Source: HXMU1420-2 sp017643305
Lineage (GTDB): Bacteria; Pseudomonadota; Alphaproteobacteria; Rhodobacterales; Rhodobacteraceae
Length of the DNA: 64,000 bases
Reading direction: 5' to 3'
NCBI GenBank assembly: GCA_965217135.1
Contig: OZ244249.1
Span: 2,232,001-2,296,000, forward strand
Part shown: positions 24,541 to 32,744 of the stretch, in pieces
Layout: each line of letters opens with the position of its first letter
How positions within the stretch are numbered: position 1 is the first letter of the stretch
The notes under the pieces: generated by a model
The model's input: the letters and a program-made list of their open reading frames with translations, nothing else
Told to the model about the DNA's origin: nothing
Databases searched by the model: none
Translations under genes and position numbers: made by a program

Positions 24541-25626
24541 TTAGGTCAGGGACCGCCCTTCGGCGGCCAGTTTCTTATTAAGGATCTGGCGGACCTTGAT
24601 GCCCGCGCCATCGGCGCCCAGCGTGACTTCAAGAAAGTCGAGCCCGCGCGGGTCTGCCTCGATCTGCGCCTGCATCCGCTCCAGCAGGTGCTTGTCCTCG
24701 TCAAAGGCCGCGGTGACGCTGGCCTTGGTCTTGGTGGCCACATCTTCGCTCAGTTCAGGCACGTCAAAGGCCGCGCCCCAGAAATAGTGGGTTTTGCCGC
24801 GTTGCGCGGGCGTGACGATATGGCACCCGCGCATGATGAAATCCGACCGCGCGCCGTCATCGGGATGCGGGTCATGCACATTCCAGTCCGAAAACGAAAT
24901 CGCCAGCGACGGCATTCGGCCCTTCTGCACCCGTTTGATCGGCTTGTCTTCGGGCAGGCCCATGCCCGCACAGAAGAGCGGCGACAGGGGTGCCAGGTCA
25001 AATTCCTGTTCGTAGCAGACGGTTTCGCCCTCCATGTAAGTGTCAGGCGCGGTGATCCAGTCATCCTGCTTGAAGGTATTCTTGTGCAGAAAGGCTATAT
25101 GGGTGAGGTCCAGTACGTTTTCGCGGATCAGCACCCAGTTGGCCGCCACCTCGTAATAGCCGGTAATGAACGACCATCCCGGATCGGTCTGATAAGCAAC
25201 ATCGGGTGGATCGCAATCAATGGCGTCCTGGTCACCCATCCAGATCCAGAGGAACGCGCCCGCCTCGCGCACGGTGAAGGCGGGGATTTGCGCGGTCTTC
25301 GGCATCATCGTCTGGGTGGGTGCCTTGGTGCAGTGGCCGCCGGTGTTGAATTCCATCCCGTGATAGGGGCAGATGATCTTGTCAGCCGTCACATGCCCCT
25401 CACTCAGAGGCGCCCAGCGATGCGGGCAGCGGTCGTAAAGTGCGGCAGGCGTGCTATCCTCCAGCCGGTAGAGCACCACCGGCGTTTCCAGCAGCCAGCG
25501 CGCCAGCGGTTTCGTCGTCACCTCATCGGCGTGGGCGGCACACCACCACATATTGCGGGGATAGTTATCCTGCAGCATCCCGTTGGGGATGCGCTGGCCG
25601 TTCTTGGTCTGGTCCTGTCCGTCCAT
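24541..25626 (-). CDS. Rieske oxygenase, vanillate O-demethylase (VanA)-like
   Basis: 361 residues from ATG 25626, with GAGGAGG upstream (a longer frame to 25644 is unlikely). Rieske ligands CPHRWAPLS...CPYHGMEF at about residues 66-88 and the mononuclear iron motif ENVLDLTHIAFLH are intact. VanA-type enzymes remove O- or N-methyl groups, or oxidise small ring substrates, and release formaldehyde on demethylation. The gene immediately follows the PanB-like gene (1 nt). Electrons may come from the [2Fe-2S] ferredoxin at 19836-20201. Substrate unknown. Confidence 0.88.
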   Translation of the reverse strand: MDGQDQTKNGQRIPNGMLQDNYPRNMWWCAAHADEVTTKPLARWLLETPVVLYRLEDSTPAALYDRCPHRWAPLSEGHVTADKIICPYHGMEFNTGGHCTKAPTQTMMPKTAQIPAFTVREAGAFLWIWMGDQDAIDCDPPDVAYQTDPGWSFITGYYEVAANWVLIRENVLDLTHIAFLHKNTFKQDDWITAPDTYMEGETVCYEQEFDLAPLSPLFCAGMGLPEDKPIKRVQKGRMPSLAISFSDWNVHDPHPDDGARSDFIMRGCHIVTPAQRGKTHYFWGAAFDVPELSEDVATKTKASVTAAFDEDKHLLERMQAQIEADPRGLDFLEVTLGADGAGIKVRQILNKKLAAEGRSLT

Positions 25627-25627
25627 G

Positions 25628-26485
25628 TCAGTCCTCCTCTGCAATGCGCCGTTTCAACGCCTCGGCCTCTTCGGGTCTCATTTTGTAGGAATGATCGGCA
25701 TCGGGGAAATGGCCCGAGCGCACCTCGGCGGCGAAATCGGCAAATGCCTTGGTGGCGATTTCAGCGACGTTGCCATAGCGTTTGGCAAACTTGGGTTTGA
25801 ACGTATCAAACGCGCCGATCAGGTCGTAGCCGTTCAGAAGCTGACAGGTCCCAGCAGCTCCCGCGCCGATGGAAAACGTGAAAATCCCAACCGACTCGTC
25901 TACCGCCTTGCCCACCTCGTAGGGCATAGCTTCGATCTCAAGTCCAATCGCCCCGGCCTCCTCGATTGCGCGTGCGTTGTCGATGATCGTCATGGCTTCG
26001 TCTGCGGTGCGACCCTGCATCTTGAACCCGCCCGCCAGATGCACGCGGTGGGGCAGCAGGCCCACATGGCTCATCACCGGAACACCGGCATCGGCGACGG
26101 CCTTGATGATATGAGACATCTCGCGCCCACCCTGCAGCTTCACCGCCTCGGCCCCGCCTTCCTTCATCAGGCGGATAGCGTTCACCACTGCCATGTCGGG
26201 CGTCGCGTAAGAGCCATAGGGCATCGAGACCAGGCAGAAAGTGTTCGGCGCCCCACGGCGCACCGCGCGGCAATGGTCGATCATCTGATCCACCGTCATC
26301 GCCAAAGTGTTTTCATGGCCATGAAGCGTCATGCCCAGACTGTCGCCAACGCCGATGATATCGACGCCCGCCCGTTCAGCCCAGGCTGCAGTCATCGCCT
26401 CGCCTACTGCCACCATCACCATCCGTTCGCCTACAGCCTTTTTCGCCGCAAGGTCAGGGATTGTCAGTTTTGCCCTGTCAGTCAT
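25628..26485 (-). CDS. Ketopantoate hydroxymethyltransferase family protein (PanB-like)
   Basis: 285 residues from ATG 26485. PanB signature regions: MVAVGEAMTAAWAERAGVD, GDSLGMTLHGHENT (Mg-binding Asp region), VSMPYGSY, AEAVKLQGG and SHVGLLPHRVHLAGGFKMQG. The family transfers hydroxymethyl from methylene-THF to a 2-oxo acid. It is slightly longer than typical PanB, and PanC is absent, while its position as first gene of a catabolic operon points away from pantothenate synthesis. I infer use, perhaps in reverse, on a substrate of this pathway, feeding one-carbon units to THF. Upstream lies the MarR-type palindrome. Confidence 0.84.
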   Translation of the reverse strand: MTDRAKLTIPDLAAKKAVGERMVMVAVGEAMTAAWAERAGVDIIGVGDSLGMTLHGHENTLAMTVDQMIDHCRAVRRGAPNTFCLVSMPYGSYATPDMAVVNAIRLMKEGGAEAVKLQGGREMSHIIKAVADAGVPVMSHVGLLPHRVHLAGGFKMQGRTADEAMTIIDNARAIEEAGAIGLEIEAMPYEVGKAVDESVGIFTFSIGAGAAGTCQLLNGYDLIGAFDTFKPKFAKRYGNVAEIATKAFADFAAEVRSGHFPDADHSYKMRPEEAEALKRRIAEED

Positions 26486-26495
26486 GTCGCGTCTA

Positions 26496-26513
26496 TTGTT
26501 CCATTTGGAACAA
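26496..26513. promoter_or_regulatory. MarR-type operator, perfect palindrome, panB-like/marR divergent promoter
   Basis: TTGTTCCATTTGGAACAA is a perfect inverted repeat (8-bp arms, 2-bp centre) 10 bp upstream of the PanB-like start and 88 bp before marR. A nearly identical site occurs at 30126-30143. The binding protein is presumably the MarR regulator encoded at 26602. Confidence 0.75.
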
Positions 26514-26601
26514 TATTGACGCAAGTTCTTTTCATCTTCAAGAGAAACTTTTACCTTGTGGCTCCTAAATCTGTCCGATGCCCTGACAAGAAGCGAACCG
26601 C

Positions 26602-27072
26602 ATGAACAAGCAAAACCGACCGAGACCTGACCCCGAGGATTTTCTGGCCCGTGTCGAGTTCCGCGATGCCGCGCTGCTGTCATTTCTGACCAGTTCAATC
26701 ATCGTCCCGGCCTACGACGCTGTAAAAAGAGACCTCGGAATTTCGCGCCCGGAATACATGCTGCTGTTGTGCCTGTCGCATTACCCTGTCCTGACCGCGC
26801 AGGATGTGTCCCGGCTGACCGGGCGGCCGCGAAACTCGATCAGCCGCGCGGTACACCGCATGCTGTCTGTGGGCCATATCGAACGCGCTCCGGACCCGTC
26901 CGATGGCCGTCAGGCGCGCCTGACCATCACACAATCGGGCCGCGCGTTGCATGCCCAGATTTCCGAGCGTATCCGCCAACGGCAGGAAAAAGTACTCTCG
27001 GGCCTGACGGCAACGGAGCGCGAAGATCTCGCCCGATTGCTGCGCAAGGCGGCGGTTTCCACCGAACCCTAG
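26602..27072 (+). CDS. MarR-family transcriptional regulator
   Basis: 156 residues, winged helix-turn-helix: LGISRPEYMLLLCLSHY, TAQDVSRLTGRPRNSISRAVHRML (recognition helix region) and the wing DPSDGRQARLTITQSGR. It is divergent from the PanB-like operon and convergent with dctM, overlapping its end by four bases. The palindromes at 26496 and 30126 make it the probable repressor of both the operon and the TRAP transporter, released by a pathway intermediate. MarR proteins bind such ligands directly between DNA-binding and dimer domains. Confidence 0.92.
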   Translation: MNKQNRPRPDPEDFLARVEFRDAALLSFLTSSIIVPAYDAVKRDLGISRPEYMLLLCLSHYPVLTAQDVSRLTGRPRNSISRAVHRMLSVGHIERAPDPSDGRQARLTITQSGRALHAQISERIRQRQEKVLSGLTATEREDLARLLRKAAVSTEP

Positions 27073-28385
27073 AACCCGCCCAGTAATTGTGACGGCAGCC
27101 AGAGCGCCAGTTGCGGGAAAGCCAGCACCAGTGCCAGCGTCACCAGTTGCATGGCGATGAAGGGGATCACGCCCCAATACATGTGTCGCAACGTGATTTC
27201 CGGTGGGCTGATGCCGCGCAGGTAAAAGATCGACGGCGCCATCGGTGGGGTCAGGTAGCTGGTCTGCAGCATTACGAGGAAGAGGATGCAGAACCAGATC
27301 GGATCGAACCCGGCCATCTTGATGATCGGAATTGCGATCGGGATGACGATCAGGATGACCGAAACCAGATCGAGGACGAACCCCGCCAGGAAGGTGATGA
27401 ACAGAATCAAGGCCAGAGTCCCCCAGGGGCCAAGCTCGGCGGCGGCGAGGATGTTGTTCATGGCCCCCAGCCCCCCCGACGCGATAAAGACGCCTGCGAA
27501 CATGTTTCCGGCCAGCAGGATCGTCAGCACCATCACAGTGATCAATACGGTCTGGCGCAGGGCGGTGACCACCGTGCGGACGCTGAAATTGCCATAGAAT
27601 GCCGTCAACAGAACCGAACCGACAGCGCCGCAGGCCGCAGCCTCGGTCGCCGTGGCCCAGCCCAGCAGGATCGTGCCCAGCACCACGAAGATCAGGATCA
27701 AGGGCGGCACCAACGCGATCAGGGTCTTGACGATCCGTTCTGTCAGCGTGGGCAAAGGACCGTCCGGTGCCTTGTAGGGCGCGCGCGAGGGGTCGATCGT
27801 GCAGATCACTAATACATAGAGGATAAAAAGCCCGGCCATGATGAAGCCAGGCGCCATGATCCCGGCAAAGAGATCCCCGACCGAGACATCGGCCACAGGC
27901 GCCAGGATGATCACCAGCACCGAGGGCGGGATGATCGTACCCAGCGACCCGCCCGCGCAGATCGTTCCTGAAATCAGCGACTTGTCGTAATTGTGGCTCA
28001 TCATGATCGGGATCGCCAGCAGGCCGATCACCGTCTCAGTGGCCCCTACCACGCCCGAGGCAGCGGCAAAGACCACGCCCATCAGGATCGAACCTACTGC
28101 CAGACCGCCCGGCAGGCGGCGCGTCCACATATGGATGGCTTCGAACAATCGCTCGGCAATGCCGGATTTTTCCAACATCGCGCCCATGAAAATGAACAGC
28201 GGCAGGGCGGCTAGCACATAATTGCCCGCCACGTCCTGTACCTTGGTCACGAACTGGAACACCGCCTTGTCGCCAAACCGCATGAGACCGAAGACAAGGC
28301 TGACGCCCATCAGCGAATAGGCCACCGGAATGCCCAGGAAAATCAGCACCAGCAGTGCCGGGAACATCATCAGTGCGATATCCAT
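27069..28385 (-). CDS. dctM: TRAP transporter large permease subunit DctM
   Basis: 438 residues, about 12 hydrophobic segments, the usual size and profile for the large TRAP membrane subunit: FLGIPVAYSLMGVSLV, GGLAVGSILMGVVFAAASGVVGATE, GTICAGGSLGTIIPPSV and QTSYLTPPMAPSIFYLRG. It moves the substrate with a Na+ gradient together with DctQ and the binding protein. Start ATG 28385 overlaps the DctQ stop by one base. Last gene of dctPQM, ending at the MarR gene. Confidence 0.95.
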   Translation of the reverse strand: MDIALMMFPALLVLIFLGIPVAYSLMGVSLVFGLMRFGDKAVFQFVTKVQDVAGNYVLAALPLFIFMGAMLEKSGIAERLFEAIHMWTRRLPGGLAVGSILMGVVFAAASGVVGATETVIGLLAIPIMMSHNYDKSLISGTICAGGSLGTIIPPSVLVIILAPVADVSVGDLFAGIMAPGFIMAGLFILYVLVICTIDPSRAPYKAPDGPLPTLTERIVKTLIALVPPLILIFVVLGTILLGWATATEAAACGAVGSVLLTAFYGNFSVRTVVTALRQTVLITVMVLTILLAGNMFAGVFIASGGLGAMNNILAAAELGPWGTLALILFITFLAGFVLDLVSVILIVIPIAIPIIKMAGFDPIWFCILFLVMLQTSYLTPPMAPSIFYLRGISPPEITLRHMYWGVIPFIAMQLVTLALVLAFPQLALWLPSQLLGGF

Positions 28386-28927
28386 CAGGCACGCCCTCCG
28401 TCGCCATCCGGAATCAGAGAGCGCCCGGTGAACAACACTGTCCCCGATTTCAGCATTTCGGCGATGGTCTGTGCCGCGAGCAGCACGAACCCTGCTACGA
28501 AGGTCGCCCGAAAGGGCCAGACCACCGGATTCCAGGCGCTCTCCCCCGATACCTCGCCGCTAAGGTAAGCCCGTAGAAGATATTCCCACAGGCCAAGGCA
28601 CAGCCACAGCACCATAGGCAACAGGATCAGATATCCCAGAAGGTCGATTGCGGCCTGACCGCGTTGCGGCAAAGACGCATAGAAAAAATCCACCCGCACA
28701 TGCGCGCGCATCTGCATCGTGTAGGCGATGCCCAGCATCAGCCCGGCGCCCATCAGCATATAGCCCAGCTCGTAGGCCCAGAAGGTCGGGGCGTTGAAAG
28801 CATAACGTGCCACCACCTCGTAGACCATGAACAACGCCAGTGGCACGGTCGTGACGGCAGCCAGCCAGCCAGCATACGTCGTCACGGCCTCTATGCCCCG
28901 GACAAGACCCGTCAGAATGGAACGCAT
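28385..28927 (-). CDS. dctQ: TRAP transporter small permease subunit DctQ
   Basis: 180 residues with four hydrophobic helices (VTTVPLALFMVYEVVARYAF, YELGYMLMGAGLMLGIAYTM, IDLLGYLILLPMVLWLCLG and FVAGFVLLAAQTI), the standard DctQ topology. The motif RAHVRVDFFYASLP after helix 2 is typical. It bridges the binding protein and DctM. It is coupled to dctM by a one-base overlap and follows dctP by 66 bases. Confidence 0.93.
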   Translation of the reverse strand: MRSILTGLVRGIEAVTTYAGWLAAVTTVPLALFMVYEVVARYAFNAPTFWAYELGYMLMGAGLMLGIAYTMQMRAHVRVDFFYASLPQRGQAAIDLLGYLILLPMVLWLCLGLWEYLLRAYLSGEVSGESAWNPVVWPFRATFVAGFVLLAAQTIAEMLKSGTVLFTGRSLIPDGDGGRA

Positions 28928-28993
28928 GTCATCTCTCCAGACAGAAGAGACCGGCGGGCGAACCCGTCGATCCCTTCAACTTCGTCGACAGAA

Positions 28994-30043
28994 CTATTTC
29001 GGTTCCTTGCTGTCGCGATACTTGTGGGCGCTTGCCCAAAGTTCTTTATAGGCCCGCTGGTCGGCAAGGATGTTCTTGAACCAGTCGTCGGGCTGTGCCG
29101 CGGCGGTCTTGTCCGCCCAGGCCTGTGCCAGCTCCTGCGTCTTGGTCAGAACCTCGTCATCCACAACGACGATCTCGTTGCCGCTTTCCTCGTAAAAAGC
29201 ATAAGCCCCGGCATCTTCGTGACCGGTTTCCTGATAGACCTTCATCGTGGTCAGCTTGCCCGCCAGCAGCAGCAGCTCCTGATTGCGTTCACCGATCCGG
29301 TCCCAGGCCTCCTTGTTGACCTCGCATTCCAGCACAGTGGTCGGATGGTGATACCCCGGAAGCACGATGTATTTCGCGATCTTGTAGAAACCAGCTGATT
29401 TATTCAGATACGGCGTCGACCATTCCACCGCGTCGATCACACCACGCTCCAACGCCGGATAAACCTCGGCACCGGGCAGGATCACCGTAGACACTCCCAG
29501 CTCGGCCGATATCTCGGCCCAGGCACCGGCGGTACGTTGCTTCAACCCGTCGAAATCCGCCAATGTTTGGACCTTTTTGGTCGAGTGCAGCCCCACCTCG
29601 CGTGGATATTGGCCGCAAGGAAAGGCCACGACGCCGAATTTTTCCATCCGGTAATCCATCCAGGTCTGCAGACCGCCACCTTCGTAGATCCAGTGCTGCA
29701 TCTCTTCGGCATTGAGCCCGCCGGTCCAGCCGCCGAAGAGAACGGTGGTCTTGTCGACGCCCCAATCGTAGCCGCCCCAGTGATGGCCCATCTCGGCCAC
29801 GCCACTGGAGACGGTTTCGGTCACTTTCAGCGCGCTGCCCAGCGTGCCGCCGGGAAACACCTCGATCTTGATTTCACCGTTGGTCAGGAACTCGGCCATC
29901 TCGGCAAATCCCTTGGCGGCGGTTTCAAGTGGTGGCCCGCCTCCCCAGGACGTCGCCATCGACCAGTTTTCCTCGGCAACTGCCGCACCCCCCATCATGG
30001 TCAGGGACAGTGCAAGTGCCGTGATTTTTGAATGCCTTTCCAT
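28994..30043 (-). CDS. dctP: TRAP transporter substrate-binding protein DctP (TakP-like subgroup)
   Basis: 349 residues from ATG 30043 (GGGAGG six bases upstream; ATG 30049 is too close to it). Signal peptide MERHSKITALALSLTMMGG with cut after AVA at about residue 24. The mature part has MATSWGGGPPLETAAKGFAE and RGVIDAVEWSTPYL, FYKIAKYIVLPGYHHP, which resembles the subgroup that includes the 2-oxo-acid-binding TakP. It binds the transported organic acid in the periplasm. The gene is preceded by an operator at 30126-30143 shared with the PanB-like operon. Ligand identity is not readable. Confidence 0.92.
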   Translation of the reverse strand: MERHSKITALALSLTMMGGAAVAEENWSMATSWGGGPPLETAAKGFAEMAEFLTNGEIKIEVFPGGTLGSALKVTETVSSGVAEMGHHWGGYDWGVDKTTVLFGGWTGGLNAEEMQHWIYEGGGLQTWMDYRMEKFGVVAFPCGQYPREVGLHSTKKVQTLADFDGLKQRTAGAWAEISAELGVSTVILPGAEVYPALERGVIDAVEWSTPYLNKSAGFYKIAKYIVLPGYHHPTTVLECEVNKEAWDRIGERNQELLLLAGKLTTMKVYQETGHEDAGAYAFYEESGNEIVVVDDEVLTKTQELAQAWADKTAAAQPDDWFKNILADQRAYKELWASAHKYRDSKEPK

Positions 30044-30125
30044 GTGCATCCTCCCGTTGTTTCTCTTTGGCAAATCCGTTTCCCGCGCGTACAGGGTCGG
30101 ATTGTCTCTTTTGGAACTACCATTC

Positions 30126-30143
30126 TTGTTCCAGTTGGAACTA
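30126..30143. promoter_or_regulatory. MarR-type operator upstream of dctP
   Basis: TTGTTCCAGTTGGAACTA, near-palindromic and matching the perfect palindrome at 26496-26513 in 15 of 18 positions. An additional half-site TGGAACTA lies at 30112-30119. Located about 85 bases before dctP, suited to control of the TRAP operon. Confidence 0.7.
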
Positions 30144-30264
30144 TTTGTCAAGTTTCCCATAGGCCCTTCCGGCAGCCGGGCACAGGTTTGCACGGGGGTG
30201 ACCTTTCAAAAAATAGAATAGAGCTATGCGAACCATACCGATTTGCGATGCCTGCTTTTCAGGT

Positions 30265-31584
30265 TCAGAGAGGCAGTAAAACCTCTCCAGGGCTTTGATC
30301 CGACGCCATGGTCGGCTTCACGATCCCAGCCCACAATTTGCGGCTTCGCGCTTCTCCGATCAGTGCTGCTGACTTGGTCAACAACCGCGCCTCGCGTTCG
30401 GCCACGGGCGCCGGTGACGCCAGATCATGGTCGGCGGCAAGACGGGTTCCGCATCGCGTCCGGACCACAACCTGTGCATGGGTTTCGCTGAGGTCGCCAT
30501 CGGTTCGAACGGTCACTCGGTCGCGAAACGCCGCGATGTCCGGATCCTTGCAGATATCATCGGTGAAACTTTCCAGCCGGTCGGTCGGTACACCGCCCAA
30601 CATCATGGATGCCAGTTGCCGGTAACTGAATTTCGCCTCCAGCCCGGTCCGGGGTTCGGGAATATTGCAGATGTCGAGATACTGCGGATGCACCGTGATC
30701 TCGACCGTTTCCACGACCTTGAGCGTTACCCCATGCGCATCGCGCAAGCTCATCAAGGCCTCGAGCATGGCGTGCGTACCATGGCAACAGGCGTGGAACT
30801 TGTGACTCACCTCGGGCAACATGTACCGCTGACCAAGCCTTTCGAGCGCGCTGTCATCGCGGGCCGCGTGGTGGGTCGCTGCGTAGCCCTGGCGGGCCTC
30901 CAACCCATCTGTCGCCGCAACAAGCCCGGCCTCAGCCCAAAGCGCGGCATCCACACCAGCCGCGGCGGCCAGACCCGCATGCATCGGCTTCGCCATGGTG
31001 CCAAACTGCGCCTTGACGCCACCCGCTAACGAGGCGGTAAGCCCAAGGGCCATCCGCGTCTGAGCCTCAGATATCCTGAGCAGACGTGCCGCCCCCGCTG
31101 CAGCACCGAACGCGCCGGCGGTCGCGGTTAAATGAAACCCGGTCCGGTAATGATCGCGCCCCAGCCAGACGCCCAGACTGATGGCGATCTCGGAACCGGA
31201 ACCGGTCAGCACCGCCTGTTTGACCTCTTCCATCGGCGCACCAATCCGGTCCGCTAGTGCAACCACCGCCGGGATAACCGTCACCGATGGATGCCCCAGA
31301 GAGGCGAAATGCGTGTCATCATAATCCAGCGCATGGGAGGTCACGCCATTGACCAGCGCCGCCGCCCGCGCGGGCAAGCGTTGCGTCGCCCCGCAGACCT
31401 CCGCCTCGGCCTTGCCGCCTTCCTTGGCAGCTCTTTCACGCACCAGGCGCGCCACGGGTTCGTTCCGACCGGCGATCGCCACGCTGGCCCAATCCAATAG
31501 ACACAGATCGACAATCCGGGTCACGTCAGGGGGTGGGGCACGCCGCGCCGTGATAAACTCGATAAGTTTGTCGGTGACCGGCAT
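30265..31584 (-). CDS. MmgE/PrpD family protein
   Basis: 439 residues, full length for the family that includes 2-methylcitrate dehydratase and related isomerases: DWASVAIAGRNEPVARLVRE, ALDYDDTHFASLGHPSVTVIPAV, GFHLTATAGAFGAAAGAARLL, MAKPMHAGLAAAAGVDAALWA and HKFHACCHGTHAMLEAL. It dehydrates or isomerises a hydroxy- or tricarboxylic substrate in the cytosol. It is last in the unit CaiB-ALDH-ACAD-PrpD, and its start shares a base with the preceding gene. A role in 2-methylcitrate is unlikely without prpBC; it is probably pathway-specific. Confidence 0.88.
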   Translation of the reverse strand: MPVTDKLIEFITARRAPPPDVTRIVDLCLLDWASVAIAGRNEPVARLVRERAAKEGGKAEAEVCGATQRLPARAAALVNGVTSHALDYDDTHFASLGHPSVTVIPAVVALADRIGAPMEEVKQAVLTGSGSEIAISLGVWLGRDHYRTGFHLTATAGAFGAAAGAARLLRISEAQTRMALGLTASLAGGVKAQFGTMAKPMHAGLAAAAGVDAALWAEAGLVAATDGLEARQGYAATHHAARDDSALERLGQRYMLPEVSHKFHACCHGTHAMLEALMSLRDAHGVTLKVVETVEITVHPQYLDICNIPEPRTGLEAKFSYRQLASMMLGGVPTDRLESFTDDICKDPDIAAFRDRVTVRTDGDLSETHAQVVVRTRCGTRLAADHDLASPAPVAEREARLLTKSAALIGEARSRKLWAGIVKPTMASDQSPGEVLLPL

Positions 31585-32735
31585 CAGTATGATCGCGGCA
31601 TGCCAAGCACGTGCTCTGCGATGTAGCTCAGCACCAGGTTGGTCGAGATAGGCGCCACCTGGTAAAGCCGGGCCTCGCGGAACTTGCGCTCCACGTCGTA
31701 TTCCTCGGCAAAACCGAAACCGCCATGGGTCTGCACACAGGCCTCGGCCGCGGCCCAGCTGGCATCCGCGCTCAGGAGTTTGGCCAGATTGGCTTCTTCC
31801 CCCGGGTTTTCACCGGTCTCATAGAGCCGTAGCGCTTCGCGCAGCATCAACTCGGCTGCCCGCATCTGGCTGTAGGCGCGGGCGATGGGGAACTGGATGC
31901 CCTGGTTCTGGCCGATAGGGCGCTGGAACACTTCACGGTCGCTGGCATAGCCCGAGGCCTTCTCGATAAACCACTTGGCATCGCCGATACATTCCGCCGA
32001 AATCAGCAGCCGCTCAGCATTCATCCCCGAGAGGATATAGCGAAAGCCCTTGCCCTCATCGCCGACCAGCGCCGAGGCCGGTATTGCCATGTCGTCAAAG
32101 AAGAGCTCGGTCGTGGCATGGTTCATCATCGTGCGGATGGGGCGGATCGTCAGGCCCTCGACCTTGCGCATATCGACAAGAAACACCGACAGCCCGTCGG
32201 TCTTTTTCGCCACCTTGTCGCGCGGCGTGGTGCGTGCCAGCAAAAGCAGCAGATCGGAATGCTCGGCTCGGCTGGTCCAGATTTTCTGGCCGTTCACGAT
32301 GTAGCGGTCACCGTCGCGCCGCGCCGTAGTGCGCAAGGACGTTGTGTCGGTCCCGCTGGTGGGTTCGGTCACGCCAAAGGCCTGCAGGCGCAATGACCCG
32401 TCGGCAATACCCGGCAGAAACGCCGATTTCTGCGCGCCCGAACCATGCCTGAGCACCGTGCCCATCGTGTACATCTGCGCGTGGCAGGCGGCAGCGTTGC
32501 AGCCCGCGCGGTGGATTTCTTCAAGGATGGCCGCGCCCGCCGAGATCGGCAGGCCCAGTCCGCCATACTCTTCGGGAATCAAGGCGGAAAGGTAGCCGCC
32601 TTCGGTCAGTGCCTTTACGAACTCCGCCGGATAGGCCTGTTCTCGGTCGCATTTCTGCCAATAGGTCCCGGGAAAATCCGCGCAGAGGCGGGCAACGCCC
32701 TCGCGGATTTCCGGGTGATCCAGGTCATAGCTCAA
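31584..32735 (-). CDS. Acyl-CoA dehydrogenase
   Basis: 383 residues, FAD-dependent acyl-CoA dehydrogenase fold: FGVTEPTSGTDTTSLRTTA and IWTSRAEHSDLLLLLART (FAD-binding signature), then QTHGGFGFAEEYDVERKFREARLYQVAPI at the C-terminus. It introduces a 2,3 double bond in an acyl-CoA and passes electrons to ETF. It fits between a CoA-transferase (CaiB-like) and the enoyl-CoA hydratase encoded on the opposite strand, so the two halves of the locus may act in one pathway. Confidence 0.93.
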   Translation of the reverse strand: MSYDLDHPEIREGVARLCADFPGTYWQKCDREQAYPAEFVKALTEGGYLSALIPEEYGGLGLPISAGAAILEEIHRAGCNAAACHAQMYTMGTVLRHGSGAQKSAFLPGIADGSLRLQAFGVTEPTSGTDTTSLRTTARRDGDRYIVNGQKIWTSRAEHSDLLLLLARTTPRDKVAKKTDGLSVFLVDMRKVEGLTIRPIRTMMNHATTELFFDDMAIPASALVGDEGKGFRYILSGMNAERLLISAECIGDAKWFIEKASGYASDREVFQRPIGQNQGIQFPIARAYSQMRAAELMLREALRLYETGENPGEEANLAKLLSADASWAAAEACVQTHGGFGFAEEYDVERKFREARLYQVAPISTNLVLSYIAEHVLGMPRSY

Positions 32736-32744
32736 AGGCGGCTC

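Noticed and set aside
24400..25800. 466-aa plus-strand ORF
   Set aside because: Antisense shadow of the Rieske oxygenase gene with no recognisable domains.
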